DNA of 64,000 nucleotides from SB11 sp965249955. Its GTDB lineage: Bacteria > Bacteroidota > Bacteroidia > UBA8524. Made by a program: the position numbers and the translations under genes. Positions 23,968-32,953 of the stretch are shown piece after piece. Numbering within the stretch: position 1 is the first letter of the stretch; each line of letters opens with the position of its first letter. The notes under the pieces were generated by a model. It was not told where the DNA came from and ran no database searches. It saw only the letters and a list, made by a program, of their open reading frames with translations. Location: positions 2,418,001 to 2,482,000 of the forward strand of contig OZ252261.1 of NCBI GenBank assembly GCA_965249955.1. Direction: 5' to 3'.

Positions 23968-25296
23968 CTAAATGCCTACTTGCAACTGCAAAACCATCAT
24001 CGATTTGCGTTCGGCAACTTTTTGATCACTGGCTCTATACACAGGGCGGTTTTGCCAATTAAGGCTAAGCTTTGTTTTGTGCTCACTTATAAACCAGTTT
24101 ACACCGGCATCAAGCAATAGCATATTCTCGTTTAGGCGATCGTAGCGGGCACTCATTACCATTATATAAGGCATTAGCTGCCCATTGTTTTCTCCCAAAG
24201 CAGTTGTGGGCAGCAAATAGCCTATTTGACCTTGTATCACACTACCTGTACCTATCATGGGTACACCATTTCCGCTACCGTTAAGGCTGTTTGTACCCGC
24301 AGCAACTCCGTTGGCTGGATTCATTACCCCAACATTACGTAAATAGCCTTTGCCAAAGCCATAGTTTACATAAGTAGCATAAAAGCTAATAGCAGCACCT
24401 TTACTGCCCACTGGGTGGTCGTAAAACACATCAGCGGCAAAGTGTAGCATATCTTCTTGTATTGTGTCTTGCAGTGGGGTATTATCAATACGCCACATGG
24501 CATTAGCTTGGTATTGAAAACCAGCACCTATATTAAATACTTTCTTTTTGCCCAAATAAGTACCTACTGTGTATGGGTTAAGGTTGCTTTCTTCGTCCAA
24601 AAACTGGTACATAAAATAGCCGCCGTATTGTAGGCTGGGCGGACGCCATGAAAAGTTTGAGTTTATGCTAATATTGCCTACTAAGCCTTCGCTATTTTGT
24701 ACCGACATTGGGTTTGATGCTATCACTCTGTAGTCCAATTTGCCTATTTTACCTTTGGCATATATACTTAGTTTACGCAAAAACTGGTCGGTAGCATCGT
24801 TAGTGCTTTGCTCAAACAAAGGAGCGTCGTACCCCATTATTGTGCCAATTGAAGGTGATGAAAATCGAGCAATACCCGTCCAGCCAGTCAAACCGCCGCC
24901 AATATGAAGGCTTCGTTTGGTAACATGATAATCGGCTGAAACGTCATGAAAAAACAAGGGTGATTTTCTGGCTGATGTTGATGTGAAGTTATTTATACCA
25001 AACTGGGTAAAAAAATATACTCTATCGCTCACCATACCATCTAGTACAAGGCGAGACCTTCTAATCCCTATATCAAAAGTTTCGTTTTTTTCGTACCCAA
25101 AAATGGTGGTGCCCGGATTACTTTGGTTATACCTAGCCCATATTTGAGCGGTAAATGAAGCCTTTACATAATGACTGCCATCATCGTTAAGATTAAATTT
25201 TAAAGGTTTATTTTCTTGATTTTGAGCTTTTAAACCCGAGGCAAAAAATAGTATTGCAAAAAGTATAACGGTGCGGCTAATTATTTTTCTTATCAT
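23968..25296 (-). CDS. porin family outer-membrane protein
   Basis: 442 residues from the ATG at 25296; an ATG three codons upstream (25305) is the alternative. A signal peptide ends near GLKAQ. The mature protein is an aromatic-rich beta-barrel resembling the phosphate-selective OprO/OprP-type porins of this phylum: KASFTAQIWARYNQ, then FDIGIRRSRLVLDGMVSDRVYFFTQFGINN. It ends with LNWQNRPVYRASDQKVAERKSMMVLQLQVGI, a typical closing strand. Substrate unknown. A perfect FNR-type palindrome lies about 100 bases upstream, so expression may respond to oxygen or a similar signal. Confidence 0.83.
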   Translation of the reverse strand: MIRKIISRTVILFAILFFASGLKAQNQENKPLKFNLNDDGSHYVKASFTAQIWARYNQSNPGTTIFGYEKNETFDIGIRRSRLVLDGMVSDRVYFFTQFGINNFTSTSARKSPLFFHDVSADYHVTKRSLHIGGGLTGWTGIARFSSPSIGTIMGYDAPLFEQSTNDATDQFLRKLSIYAKGKIGKLDYRVIASNPMSVQNSEGLVGNISINSNFSWRPPSLQYGGYFMYQFLDEESNLNPYTVGTYLGKKKVFNIGAGFQYQANAMWRIDNTPLQDTIQEDMLHFAADVFYDHPVGSKGAAISFYATYVNYGFGKGYLRNVGVMNPANGVAAGTNSLNGSGNGVPMIGTGSVIQGQIGYLLPTTALGENNGQLMPYIMVMSARYDRLNENMLLLDAGVNWFISEHKTKLSLNWQNRPVYRASDQKVAERKSMMVLQLQVGI

Positions 25297-25614
25297 ATAA
25301 AACAAGGGTCGTCGAGTTTTAATAATGAGCTTAATTTGTTGGTTAATTCTTTTTAATACTACTGCCGTAATAATTCAAATAATACCCTCATTTGATATCA
25401 ATCAAATTGTTTTACGAATCATTTTGTCCAAATAGGGCACAAACAGTAATGTTTTTTATTTGGGTTAAAGGCAGTAAAACAAGCTTGGTGCCTTGATGAA
25501 AAATTAAGTCGGCAGCAATAAATGTACTGCTCAATTTTGGTGCAAAAAAAGAATAATATTCTATTAAACTCTTGCTAGAGATTATTATTAAATAGTTTTA
25601 TAGCAATAGCGCTA
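25297..25614. other. intergenic region upstream of the porin gene
   Basis: About 318 bases, A+T-rich and without an open frame. Its one clear feature is the FNR/CRP-type palindrome at 25392-25405. A TATTATTTG stretch on the minus strand (25376-25384) could be an imperfect -7 box. The remainder, 25410-25614, shows nothing I can name. Confidence 0.5.
25392..25405. promoter_or_regulatory. FNR/CRP-type binding site upstream of the porin gene
   Basis: TTGATATCAATCAA is an exact match to TTGAT-N4-ATCAA and lies 96 bases upstream of the porin start codon. A Crp/Fnr regulator is encoded elsewhere in the window (42247-42867), but which family member would bind is not known. Confidence 0.5.
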
Positions 25615-26343
25615 TTAGTATTTGCCAAACCAACTGGCCACCTTCATTTGCATTACACCCACAATAGCTTCCCAAAAAATACCTTTACTCATTTTTGATT
25701 GGCCTTCGGTGCGGTCGGTAAAAATAATAGGCACTTCAGTTATTTTAAACTTACGTTTCCATGCCCTAAACTTCATTTCTATTTGGAATGCGTACCCTTT
25801 AAACTTAATAGCATCAAGACCAATACCTTCAAGCAATTGGCGACGGTAGCATACAAAACCTGCAGTAGTATCGCTAATACTCATACCCGTTACAAAACGC
25901 ACATACTTGCTGGCAAAATAGCTCATAAGCACCCTGCCCATAGGCCAGTTTACTACATTTACTCCTTTTACATAGCGAGAGCCTACTGCCAAATCGTTTC
26001 CTTCAAGTTCGCACGCATCATTAAGGCGCATCAAATCTTCGGGGTTGTGGCTAAAATCGGCATCAATCTCAAAAAAATACTCGTATTGCTCTTTGGCCAA
26101 ACCCCATTTGAAACCGGCTATATAAGCACGACCTAAACCATCTTTAATAGTGCGCTCTAAAATGTGTAAGCGGCCTTCAAACTCAGGTATCAGTCGTTTA
26201 ATAATAGTACCGGTACCATCGGGAGATGAATCATCTACAATTAACAAATCGAACCCCATTGGCAAAGACATTACTTTCCTAATCATCTTTTCGATGTTTT
26301 CCTTTTCGTTGTAGGTGGGTATTATAACTAATTTTGTAGCCAA
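25615..26343 (-). CDS. polyprenol-phosphate mannosyl/glucosyltransferase, GT2
   Basis: Transfers a hexose from a nucleotide sugar to polyprenyl phosphate at the inner face of the membrane. Start: the open frame reaches 26487, but the first 48 residues are unlike the family, and TTG at 26343 gives the expected opening (M)ATKLVIIPTYNEKENI and the usual length of 242 residues. GT-A motifs: LLIVDDSSPDGTG and FEIDADFSHNPED, with the GSRYVKG and DTTAGFVCYRR segments typical of dolichol-phosphate mannose synthases. No C-terminal membrane helices. Divergent from the GmhB-like gene. Confidence 0.87.
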   Translation of the reverse strand: MATKLVIIPTYNEKENIEKMIRKVMSLPMGFDLLIVDDSSPDGTGTIIKRLIPEFEGRLHILERTIKDGLGRAYIAGFKWGLAKEQYEYFFEIDADFSHNPEDLMRLNDACELEGNDLAVGSRYVKGVNVVNWPMGRVLMSYFASKYVRFVTGMSISDTTAGFVCYRRQLLEGIGLDAIKFKGYAFQIEMKFRAWKRKFKITEVPIIFTDRTEGQSKMSKGIFWEAIVGVMQMKVASWFGKY

Positions 26344-26490
26344 GGGGTGTGTTGATGAACGGCGAAAATAGATATAAGCGTATGAAGTTTCAAATAGTAA
26401 ATGTATTGTAACACCACATTTAATATAAGATTGATGTTTGCTTACCCTATATTTTGACAGTATTATGACAATTAGTAGCTTTGGCACACA

Positions 26491-27000
26491 ATGAAAACAG
26501 TATTTTTTGATAGAGATGGAGTGCTTAATAAAGAATTAGGCAGGTATGTAGAGCATGCAGATGAGTTTGAGGTAAATCCTTGGGTGATACCTTTTATGAA
26601 AATAATGCAACATAACGGCTACGAGTTTATTATTGTTACCAATCAAGGGGGTATTGATAAAGGCTTATACACCCACAATGACCTTTTTGATATACATACT
26701 AAGCTAAACAATATACTGGCTCAAGAAAATCTATACATAAAAGAAACCTATTACTGCCCCCACCATCCTACAAAAACACAGTGTTTGTGCCGCAAACCGG
26801 GTAGTTTGATGGTAGAAAAAGCTGTAGCCAAATATGGAGTTGATGTGTCAAAATCATTTTTAATAGGAGATAAAGAACGTGATGTAGAAGCTGCTGAAAA
26901 TGTGGGGGTTAAGGGGTTTTTAATTCCTTCTGATGAGTATTTTAGTTCCTCTCAAATAACTGATTTACAAAGCCTTATAGGATTTTCGGTAGAGTTGTAA
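26491..27000 (+). CDS. HAD-IIIA phosphatase, GmhB/HisB-like
   Basis: 169 residues. Motif I is FFDRDGVLN with the nucleophilic Asp; motif II is IVTNQGGIDKG; motif IV is LIGDKERDVEAAENVG. The zinc loop CPHHPTKTQCLCRKP (Cys-x-His...Cys-x-Cys) is the GmhB signature. D-glycero-D-manno-heptose 1,7-bisphosphate 7-phosphatase is the best guess, giving a precursor for LPS or surface glycans; a histidinol-phosphatase-like activity is possible. No other heptose genes are adjacent. The ATG is 147 bases from the divergent TTG of the glycosyltransferase. Confidence 0.85.
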   Translation: MKTVFFDRDGVLNKELGRYVEHADEFEVNPWVIPFMKIMQHNGYEFIIVTNQGGIDKGLYTHNDLFDIHTKLNNILAQENLYIKETYYCPHHPTKTQCLCRKPGSLMVEKAVAKYGVDVSKSFLIGDKERDVEAAENVGVKGFLIPSDEYFSSSQITDLQSLIGFSVEL

Positions 27001-27129
27001 TGCAGCGCTGTTAAAAGCAGTTTATTAACAGTTGTTAATTATTGGTTTTCCACACTTGTGGCTAATCAAAACCCTGAAAACATTGTGTAGAGCTATAGCT
27101 TTGTTGTTATTTTTAACACGTTACTCACA

Positions 27130-28437
27130 TTGTTTTTAAACAAAAAACATAGTTTTATACGCCTAGTAAGTTTTACTTTTTTGGCCTTGTTTGTTTTGCA
27201 GGCAAAAGCTAAAGAGGGAATAGACTACAAAGGCAAAAGTTTTTGGGTGGGTTATTTGCAAAGCGAAGTAGGCCCCGACCCTTTTGAATTATCGCTGCAA
27301 ATAACTGCCGACAAAAAAACTACGGTTACTATAAAACTAAAGGCTGCTATAATAGAAGCCCGTAGCGAGAAAGATTGGGAACAAAGTTTTCAAGTATACC
27401 CGGGTTCAGTTACCACTATAATTATCCCCGAAGAATATACTACCAAAACCCGCGAGGGGAAAAGCACACACAAAGGGCTGTATATAGAGGCACTAGATGA
27501 TGTGATGGTAGTGGCAAAAAACACCAGCGGTTCATCAAGCGATGCAACTGTGGTGATACCGATTGACCAATTGGGACACGAGTATTATATAATGCAATAC
27601 CATGTGCTTAAACCACAGTACCCTAGTCAGTACCTTATTTTAGCCACTGAAGATAGTACAGAGGTAGAATTGATAAATGTAGCCATTAGTATGGATGGTG
27701 GAATATCGCACGTACCGTATAGAATAAAGCTGAACAAAGGCGATAGCTACATGGTGCAGTCGAAAAGAGATTTAACAGGTAGTCGTGTACGTGAAGTAAA
27801 CGGAAAGAAAATAGCTGTTTTTAGCGGAATGACGTGTGCCTATGTACCTAGATATTGCCAAAGTTGCGACCATTTGTACGAGCAAATACCCCCGACTGAA
27901 AACTGGGGGCACGAATTTGCCCTTGTACCTTTTGATACCCGCTACAAATATGTAGTGCGCATATTGGCAAAAGAAGACAATACTTATGTGGATGTGGATG
28001 GGCAACGCTATACAATAGCCAAAGCCGGTAAGTTTTTAGAGTTGGAGTTGAAAGAAGAAGTTTTTTATGTTACCACATCACGCCCAGTGATGATTTGCCA
28101 GTATACTATTGGTACACGCTGCGATAAACAAAGGGGAGACCCATCAATGGTAATGGTGCGCCCGCTGCAAAGTTTTAACGGGTATACAGAATTGCCCGCT
28201 ATGAACACAGAAAACATTAACCGCTATTATGCTACCGTGATGTTTAAGCGCGACGATTTAGACAAGTTTACCATTAACGGTAAAAGCGTGGTTGGCGATT
28301 ATAAAGAGCTGCCCTACCGTAGCGAATTTGTATACGCTTATATAGAACTTGAAAGCGGCGGCAATACCATTGAGTGCGATTGCGGTTACAACTTTATCTC
28401 GTACGGTTTAGGTTGGTACGAGTCGTACGCTTACTAA
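27130..28437 (+). CDS. secreted IgGFc-binding-like protein
   Basis: 435 residues from a TTG; no ATG is available before the signal peptide (about residues 1-27, ending LQAKA). The body matches the IgGFc-binding N-terminal-like domain seen in large Bacteroidota surface proteins: GHEYYIMQYHV..YPSQYLILATEDSTEVEL, KIAVFSGMTCAYVP, CDHLYEQIPPTENWGHEFALVPF. Those proteins usually end in gliding-motility or type IX sorting domains; this one stops after the binding domain (GLGWYESYAY) with no tail, so it may be periplasmic. TAGCTTTG (27096-27103) is a candidate -7 box. Ligand unknown. Confidence 0.75.
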   Translation: MFLNKKHSFIRLVSFTFLALFVLQAKAKEGIDYKGKSFWVGYLQSEVGPDPFELSLQITADKKTTVTIKLKAAIIEARSEKDWEQSFQVYPGSVTTIIIPEEYTTKTREGKSTHKGLYIEALDDVMVVAKNTSGSSSDATVVIPIDQLGHEYYIMQYHVLKPQYPSQYLILATEDSTEVELINVAISMDGGISHVPYRIKLNKGDSYMVQSKRDLTGSRVREVNGKKIAVFSGMTCAYVPRYCQSCDHLYEQIPPTENWGHEFALVPFDTRYKYVVRILAKEDNTYVDVDGQRYTIAKAGKFLELELKEEVFYVTTSRPVMICQYTIGTRCDKQRGDPSMVMVRPLQSFNGYTELPAMNTENINRYYATVMFKRDDLDKFTINGKSVVGDYKELPYRSEFVYAYIELESGGNTIECDCGYNFISYGLGWYESYAY

Positions 28438-28512
28438 AATAGAATACAGAGAGCTATAAACTAAAAACGCCCTGCTTTTGGCAAGGCGTTATCAATTATT
28501 TTTTATTAGAGA

Positions 28513-29169
28513 TTAAGCGTTGTTTTTAGCGTGATCTTCTAAAAACTTTTGCAAACCACTATCGGTAAGCGGGTGTTTAAGTAAACCCATAATACTGTCT
28601 AATGGGCTGGTAATCACATCAGCACCAACCTCAGCGCATTTAATAATGTGCATAGGGCTACGTATTGAAGCCGCTAATATTTGAGTTTGCAAACCATGTA
28701 TGCTATATATGCGTGCTATTTGAGCGATAAGTTCAATACCGTCAAAACTAATATCATCCAAGCGGCCAATAAAAGGAGATACATAAGTAGCACCTGCTTT
28801 GGCGGCTAACAATGCTTGTCCTGCTGAAAAAACAAGAGTGCAATTGGTTTTAATACCGTTTTGAGTGAAGTATTTAATGGCTTTAACCCCATCTTTTATC
28901 ATAGGTACTTTTACCACTATTTTATCATTAAGGGCGGCAAGTATTTTACCCTCTTCTATAATACCCTCATAATCGGTAGATATTACTTCGGCACTAATAT
29001 CACCCTCTACAATATCGCATATTGCTTTGTAGTGGTTCATTATATTTTCAGTGCCTTTAATGCCTTCTTTAGCCATTAACGATGGGTTGGTAGTAACGCC
29101 ATCAAGCACACCAAAATCATTGGCTTCGCGTATTTGGGCTAGGTTAGCAGTGTCTATGAAAAATTTCAT
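28513..29169 (-). CDS. transaldolase-like fructose-6-phosphate aldolase
   Basis: Small class I aldolase of the TalC/FSA (MipB) group, 218 residues. MKFFIDTANLAQIREA and GVTTNPSLMAKEG open the barrel. The Schiff-base Lys is Lys87 in NDKIVVKVPM. TNCTLVFSAGQALLAAKAGATYVSPFIGRLDD and the ADVITSPLDSIMGLLKHPLTDSGLQKFLEDH end are typical. It acts in the cytoplasm as transaldolase or F6P aldolase; members of this subgroup in bacteria lacking large transaldolases do the pentose-phosphate reaction. Monocistronic; the SRP RNA gene lies upstream. Confidence 0.93.
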   Translation of the reverse strand: MKFFIDTANLAQIREANDFGVLDGVTTNPSLMAKEGIKGTENIMNHYKAICDIVEGDISAEVISTDYEGIIEEGKILAALNDKIVVKVPMIKDGVKAIKYFTQNGIKTNCTLVFSAGQALLAAKAGATYVSPFIGRLDDISFDGIELIAQIARIYSIHGLQTQILAASIRSPMHIIKCAEVGADVITSPLDSIMGLLKHPLTDSGLQKFLEDHAKNNA

Positions 29170-29252
29170 ACTTAGTTATTTGTTATAAGTTATTGGTTTT
29201 TGCCTTAGAAGCGGCAAAGATAACTAATAACAGATTAAGAGGTGAGTAAAAT

Positions 29253-29339
29253 AAAAAAGGCCTGTATCTCACCGCTCAACTTTACGCCCTTGCTTCATTC
29301 CTGACCTGGGGGATTAAAAGGAGCTGGTAGTACAGACCC
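29253..29339 (-). ncRNA. ffs: small signal recognition particle RNA (4.5S type)
   Basis: About 81 nt plus a U-tail. Read on the minus strand, the ends pair (GGUCUGUA with UACAGGCC, with G-U). The apex has the conserved SRP domain IV: CCCAGG, then UCA-GGAA-UGA (tetraloop stem), then AGCAAGGG. This is the same arrangement as E. coli AGGUCCGGAAGGAAGCA. No Alu domain, so it is the short Gram-negative form. Six T residues (29253-29258 complement) terminate it. It has its own promoter. The RNA pairs with Ffh to deliver ribosomes to the membrane. Confidence 0.92.
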
Positions 29340-29344
29340 GAGGG

Positions 29345-29376
29345 CAAATATACTACTGCAAATGGCTTAACACAAA
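29345..29376 (-). promoter_or_regulatory. promoter of the SRP RNA gene
   Basis: On the minus strand TTTG (complement of 29373-29376) is followed after 20 nt by TATATTTG (complement of 29345-29352), a perfect -33/-7 pair. The box ends about 5 nt before the RNA 5' end. Confidence 0.85.
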
Positions 29377-29464
29377 ATTTATATTACTCTTTTGCAATAA
29401 TTTTAATGGTTTTTTTGCCATAAGCAAACGTTACTAGTGTAAGTAATTGTGTTTTAGATAGCTT

Positions 29465-30172
29465 TTATTTCTTCAAAGCATCTAAGGCCTTAATAATTTC
29501 TTGTGGCTCGGCACGTTTGCGGTAATCGGCATCTAAAAAAGCATAAGTAACCACACCATTGGTATCAATTACATAAGTTGCCGCAAGGGGTAGGCTATAG
29601 CTATCCTCGCCATTGTATTTTTTCAAGTCAAAGCCTTTTTTATAAAATTCGGCCACCTCGTCGGTTAGCTTATAAATAATACCGTAGCTTTTACCTACTT
29701 CACTGTTTATATCGCTTAAAACTTCAAACTCTAACTCATGTTTTTCTTTAGTATCCAAAGAGTTGTCGGGCAACTCAGGCGTAAGAGCCACCAAAGTAGC
29801 ACCACGCTCTATAAAATCAGGCAAATGCTCTTGCAAGCTGCGCAAGGTTAGGTTGCAATAGGGGCACCAACCACCACGGTACCATGTAAGTATTACAGGG
29901 CCATTTTTTAGCAAATCGTTTAATTTTACAGTATCTCCCTTAGCATTAGTAAGCTCAAATAGGGGAGCATCTTGCCCCTTTTGTACAGCAGCATCAAGCA
30001 CCCCGCTGTGGGTTACGCTATCTATGCCCGCCTCGTATACAGCTATTTTGTTTTTATCGGCACGTTTCAAAAAATTTTCTTTCATGCTGTCTAATTCACT
30101 TTGTAGCGAACCGCCTTGAGACCAAACAGCTATTGGAAATAGGATGTATAAAAAAGAGAATAGTTTTTTCAT
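29465..30172 (-). CDS. exported peroxiredoxin-like (AhpC/TSA) protein
   Basis: 235 residues. A signal peptide (MKKLFSFLYILFPIAVWSQ) sends it to the periplasm. The thioredoxin-fold domain starts at GQDAPLFELTNAKGDTVKLNDLL and carries WYRGGWCPYCNLTLRSLQEHL, with a CxxC in place of the single peroxidatic Cys context of classical AhpC. This GGWCPYC form defines the peroxiredoxin-like family. The middle EVLSDINSEVGKSYGI and the end LPLAATYVIDTNGVVTYAFLDADYRKR are typical. Likely reduces peroxides or disulfides in the envelope; electron donor unknown. It ends about 90 bases from the SRP promoter. Confidence 0.85.
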   Translation of the reverse strand: MKKLFSFLYILFPIAVWSQGGSLQSELDSMKENFLKRADKNKIAVYEAGIDSVTHSGVLDAAVQKGQDAPLFELTNAKGDTVKLNDLLKNGPVILTWYRGGWCPYCNLTLRSLQEHLPDFIERGATLVALTPELPDNSLDTKEKHELEFEVLSDINSEVGKSYGIIYKLTDEVAEFYKKGFDLKKYNGEDSYSLPLAATYVIDTNGVVTYAFLDADYRKRAEPQEIIKALDALKK

Positions 30173-30226
30173 TTGTTGTAATAGTAGTTGTTTAAAAAAA
30201 TGGTAAGGCTTCTATAGTATCAAAGT

Positions 30227-30475
30227 CTATGCCTTTATGGCTTTTGCTTCGCGAGTCCATTTTATTAATCCCAAAGTATTCATCAACAAAAAAACAAAAT
30301 TGCCTACCGATACAGCATAGCTACTCATCATAAAACCTACAACTACCCACAACACGTTGGATATAATAAACGATACAAAGCCCCACTTGTTTTTGTTGCC
30401 CAACAAGTACACGGCATACAGGCTAAGCGCCATAGCCACCCAGTCTATTCCATAATATTTTAATACTATATCCAT
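30227..30475 (-). CDS. small membrane protein resembling PnuC fragments
   Basis: 82 residues from the Met at 30475 (a start seven codons upstream is also open). Three hydrophobic helices alternate with short charged turns: DWVAMALSLYAVYLLGNKNKWGF, ISNVLWVVVGFMM, and SVGNFVFLLMNTLGLIKWTRE. The GNxxFxxMNxxGxxKW ending resembles one half of PnuC-type nicotinamide riboside carriers. It is too short to be a carrier alone and might oligomerise. It lies upstream of the peroxiredoxin-like gene on the same strand with a 54-base gap. Confidence 0.6.
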   Translation of the reverse strand: MDIVLKYYGIDWVAMALSLYAVYLLGNKNKWGFVSFIISNVLWVVVGFMMSSYAVSVGNFVFLLMNTLGLIKWTREAKAIKA

Positions 30476-30672
30476 GCACCGAAAATAAATGCCCAACGGG
30501 TATAAACCTATTTGCCATTGTTAAATTTATGGAAACTTCTTCTTACAAAGGTTTGTGCAATGGAAAAGCAGATCTAAAGAGAGGTTGGCTAGGCAGCTTA
30601 CATTAAATCTCATCAAAATACTTGGCTGTTTTTACCAAAAGTCTACACAAAGGTTTTATTTTGCCCTTTGAT

Positions 30673-32304
30673 ATGCAGGATTTAGAATTTAACAAGAATG
30701 AAGATGCCATGCGCCTGTTGGTAGATAGGTTGAAGTACGAGCACAGTATAGTGAGCAAAGGCGGCGGCGAAAAATCGGCAGCAAAACAAAAAGAAAAAGG
30801 CAAAATGCTTGCCCGAGAGCGTATAGACTATTTGCGCGATAAAGACACCGAGTTTATGGAAATAGGCAGTTTTGCTGCTTATGGTATGTACGAAGAGTAT
30901 GGAGGCTGCCCCAGTGCTGGTGTAGTAGCAGGTGTGGGTTATGTTAGCGGTCGCCAATGTGTGATAGTGGCTAATGATGCTACTGTAAAGGCTGGTGCTT
31001 GGTTTCCTATGGCAGGTAAAAAGAACTTGCGCGCACAAGAAATAGCTATGGAAAACCGATTGCCCATTATTTACTTGGTAGATAGTGCGGGGGTTTTCTT
31101 ACCCATGCAAGACGAAATTTTTCCCGATAAAGAACATTTTGGGCGCATTTTTCGCAACAATGCTATAATGAGTAGTATGGGTATAACCCAAATATCGGCA
31201 GTTATGGGCAGTTGTGTTGCGGGCGGTGCTTACTTGCCCATTATGAGTGATGAAGCGATGATTGTAGACAAAACAGGCTCTATTTTCTTAGCAGGTTCAT
31301 ACTTGGTAAAAGCGGCAATAGGTGAAGATATTGATAACGAATTGCTAGGAGGTGGCACCACACAATCAGAAATATCGGGTGTTATTGATTATAAATTCCC
31401 TGATGATAAAAGTTGCCTCGACCGTATACGCAACATAATGGATAAAATCGGTCATTTTGAAACAGCAGGGTTTAACCGCGCTACACCAAAATTGCCCAAA
31501 AAAGACTTTAAAGAAATTTATGGCATTATGCCCGCCGAGCGTAGTAAAACATACAGCACGCTTGAGCTTATAGAACGTATTGTTGATGATAGCGAGTTTG
31601 ACCAATACAAAGAGTTGTACGGCAAAACTATACTGTGCGGCTATGCCCGTATCGACGGATGGTCGGTAGGGATAGTGGCCAATAACCGCCAACTGGTAAA
31701 AAGCAAAAAAGGCGAAATGCAGTTTGGTGGAGTAATCTACTCAGACAGTGCAGATAAAGCAGCTCGTTTTATACTTAATTGTAACCAAAAAAAGATACCT
31801 CTTGTATTTTTGCAAGATGTAACGGGCTTTATGGTAGGCTCTCGCAGCGAGCAAGGCGGTATAATAAAAGACGGTGCTAAAATGGTAAATGCAGTGGCCA
31901 ATAGTGTAGTGCCAAAAATTACCATTATTACAGGTAACTCTTACGGGGCAGGCAACTATGCCATGTGCGGCAAAGCCTACGACCCTCGTTTTATATTTGC
32001 TTGGCCTACGGCAAAAATAGCAGTAATGGGTGGCGATCAGGCTGCGCAAACGCTACTACAAATACAAACAGCCACTTTGAAAGCAAAAGGAGAGGTGATA
32101 ACTCCCGAAGCTGAAAAAGAGCTGTTGGATAGAATTACCGATAGGTACAACGAGCAAACAACCCCTTACTACGCAGCTTCGCGTTTGTGGGTAGATGATA
32201 TTATCGACCCTTTATCAACCCGCAAACATATCTCTATGAGTATTGAAGCAGCCAACCACAGCCCCATAACAAAGGCTTTTAACCCCGGTGTGATACAAAC
32301 CTGA
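30673..32304 (+). CDS. acyl-CoA carboxylase, carboxyltransferase beta subunit
   Basis: 543 residues from the ATG at 30673; an upstream in-frame TTG (30622) precedes a stretch unlike the family. The crotonase-fold halves are both present: GGGEKSAAKQKEKGKMLARERIDYL, then SVMGSCVAGGAYLPIMSDEAMIVDKTGSIFLAG, and the second half GNSYGAGNYAMCGKAYDPRFIFAWPTAKIAVMGG. The latter is closest to methylcrotonyl-CoA carboxylase beta subunits. The partner biotin-carboxylase subunit is not in the window, so the acyl substrate is uncertain. Its stop overlaps the next gene's ATG by one base. Confidence 0.9.
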   Translation: MQDLEFNKNEDAMRLLVDRLKYEHSIVSKGGGEKSAAKQKEKGKMLARERIDYLRDKDTEFMEIGSFAAYGMYEEYGGCPSAGVVAGVGYVSGRQCVIVANDATVKAGAWFPMAGKKNLRAQEIAMENRLPIIYLVDSAGVFLPMQDEIFPDKEHFGRIFRNNAIMSSMGITQISAVMGSCVAGGAYLPIMSDEAMIVDKTGSIFLAGSYLVKAAIGEDIDNELLGGGTTQSEISGVIDYKFPDDKSCLDRIRNIMDKIGHFETAGFNRATPKLPKKDFKEIYGIMPAERSKTYSTLELIERIVDDSEFDQYKELYGKTILCGYARIDGWSVGIVANNRQLVKSKKGEMQFGGVIYSDSADKAARFILNCNQKKIPLVFLQDVTGFMVGSRSEQGGIIKDGAKMVNAVANSVVPKITIITGNSYGAGNYAMCGKAYDPRFIFAWPTAKIAVMGGDQAAQTLLQIQTATLKAKGEVITPEAEKELLDRITDRYNEQTTPYYAASRLWVDDIIDPLSTRKHISMSIEAANHSPITKAFNPGVIQT

Positions 32305-32951
32305 TGCAAGCCAAGTACCCATATTTGGTGATAGAAGGCAATATTGGTGCTGGAAAAACAACCTTAGCCAATATGCTTACCAAAGACACAAATGGCAGGT
32401 TGATGTTAGAGCAGTTTGAAGACAATTCTTTTTTACCTCGATTTTATAACGATGCCCGTCGCTATGCTTTTCCATTAGAACTTAGTTTTATGGCATCGCG
32501 TTTTAATCAGTTAAAAGAAATTATAAATGCCAATGCCGAAATTTTTAGTCCCCAGCAAATAATAGCGGATTACAGTTTTTTTAAAAACTTAGTGTTTTCC
32601 CGCGTTACGCTAGATGATGACGAGTTTAAACTGTTTTATAAGCTGTACGAGATTTTAGTGCCCCAACTACCCCGACCTGATTTGATTGTGTACCTGCACC
32701 AGCCCGTAAACCGATTGGTAGCCAACATAAGCAAACGTGGTAGAAACTACGAGAAGGATATTAAACCTTCTTACCTTGAAAAAGTAGAACAAGGGTATTT
32801 TGAGTATTTTAAACAAATGCCACAGCAACGCGTATTAATAATTGATGCCACTGAGCTTGATTTTGTGGATAGCGAAAACGATTTTGAGTGGCTGAAAGAG
32901 AAAATTTTTGAAGGAACACACCCACAGGGCATATCGCGCCCTGTTGTATAA
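32304..32951 (+). CDS. deoxynucleoside kinase
   Basis: Salvage kinase phosphorylating deoxyribonucleosides with ATP; 215 residues. P-loop GNIGAGKTT at residues 11-19, then EQFEDNSFLPRFYND, and the catalytic DRS-like motif is present as DYS in IIADYSFFKNLVFSR. The lid is SKRGRNYEKDI and the C-terminal RVLIIDAT is typical. Translation is coupled to the carboxylase upstream (TGATG overlap) and the WbqC gene follows after 2 bases, so three functions share one operon. Confidence 0.92.
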   Translation: MQAKYPYLVIEGNIGAGKTTLANMLTKDTNGRLMLEQFEDNSFLPRFYNDARRYAFPLELSFMASRFNQLKEIINANAEIFSPQQIIADYSFFKNLVFSRVTLDDDEFKLFYKLYEILVPQLPRPDLIVYLHQPVNRLVANISKRGRNYEKDIKPSYLEKVEQGYFEYFKQMPQQRVLIIDATELDFVDSENDFEWLKEKIFEGTHPQGISRPVV

Positions 32952-32953
32952 CT

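Noticed and set aside
26344..26487. 48-residue extension of the GT2 gene at 25615
   Set aside because: Unlike the family and would leave 3 bases before a divergent gene; TTG at 26343 fits better.
27046..27054. DnaA-box-like TTTTCCACA near inverted repeats
   Set aside because: A single box with no dnaA, dnaN or box cluster; chance is likelier than an origin.
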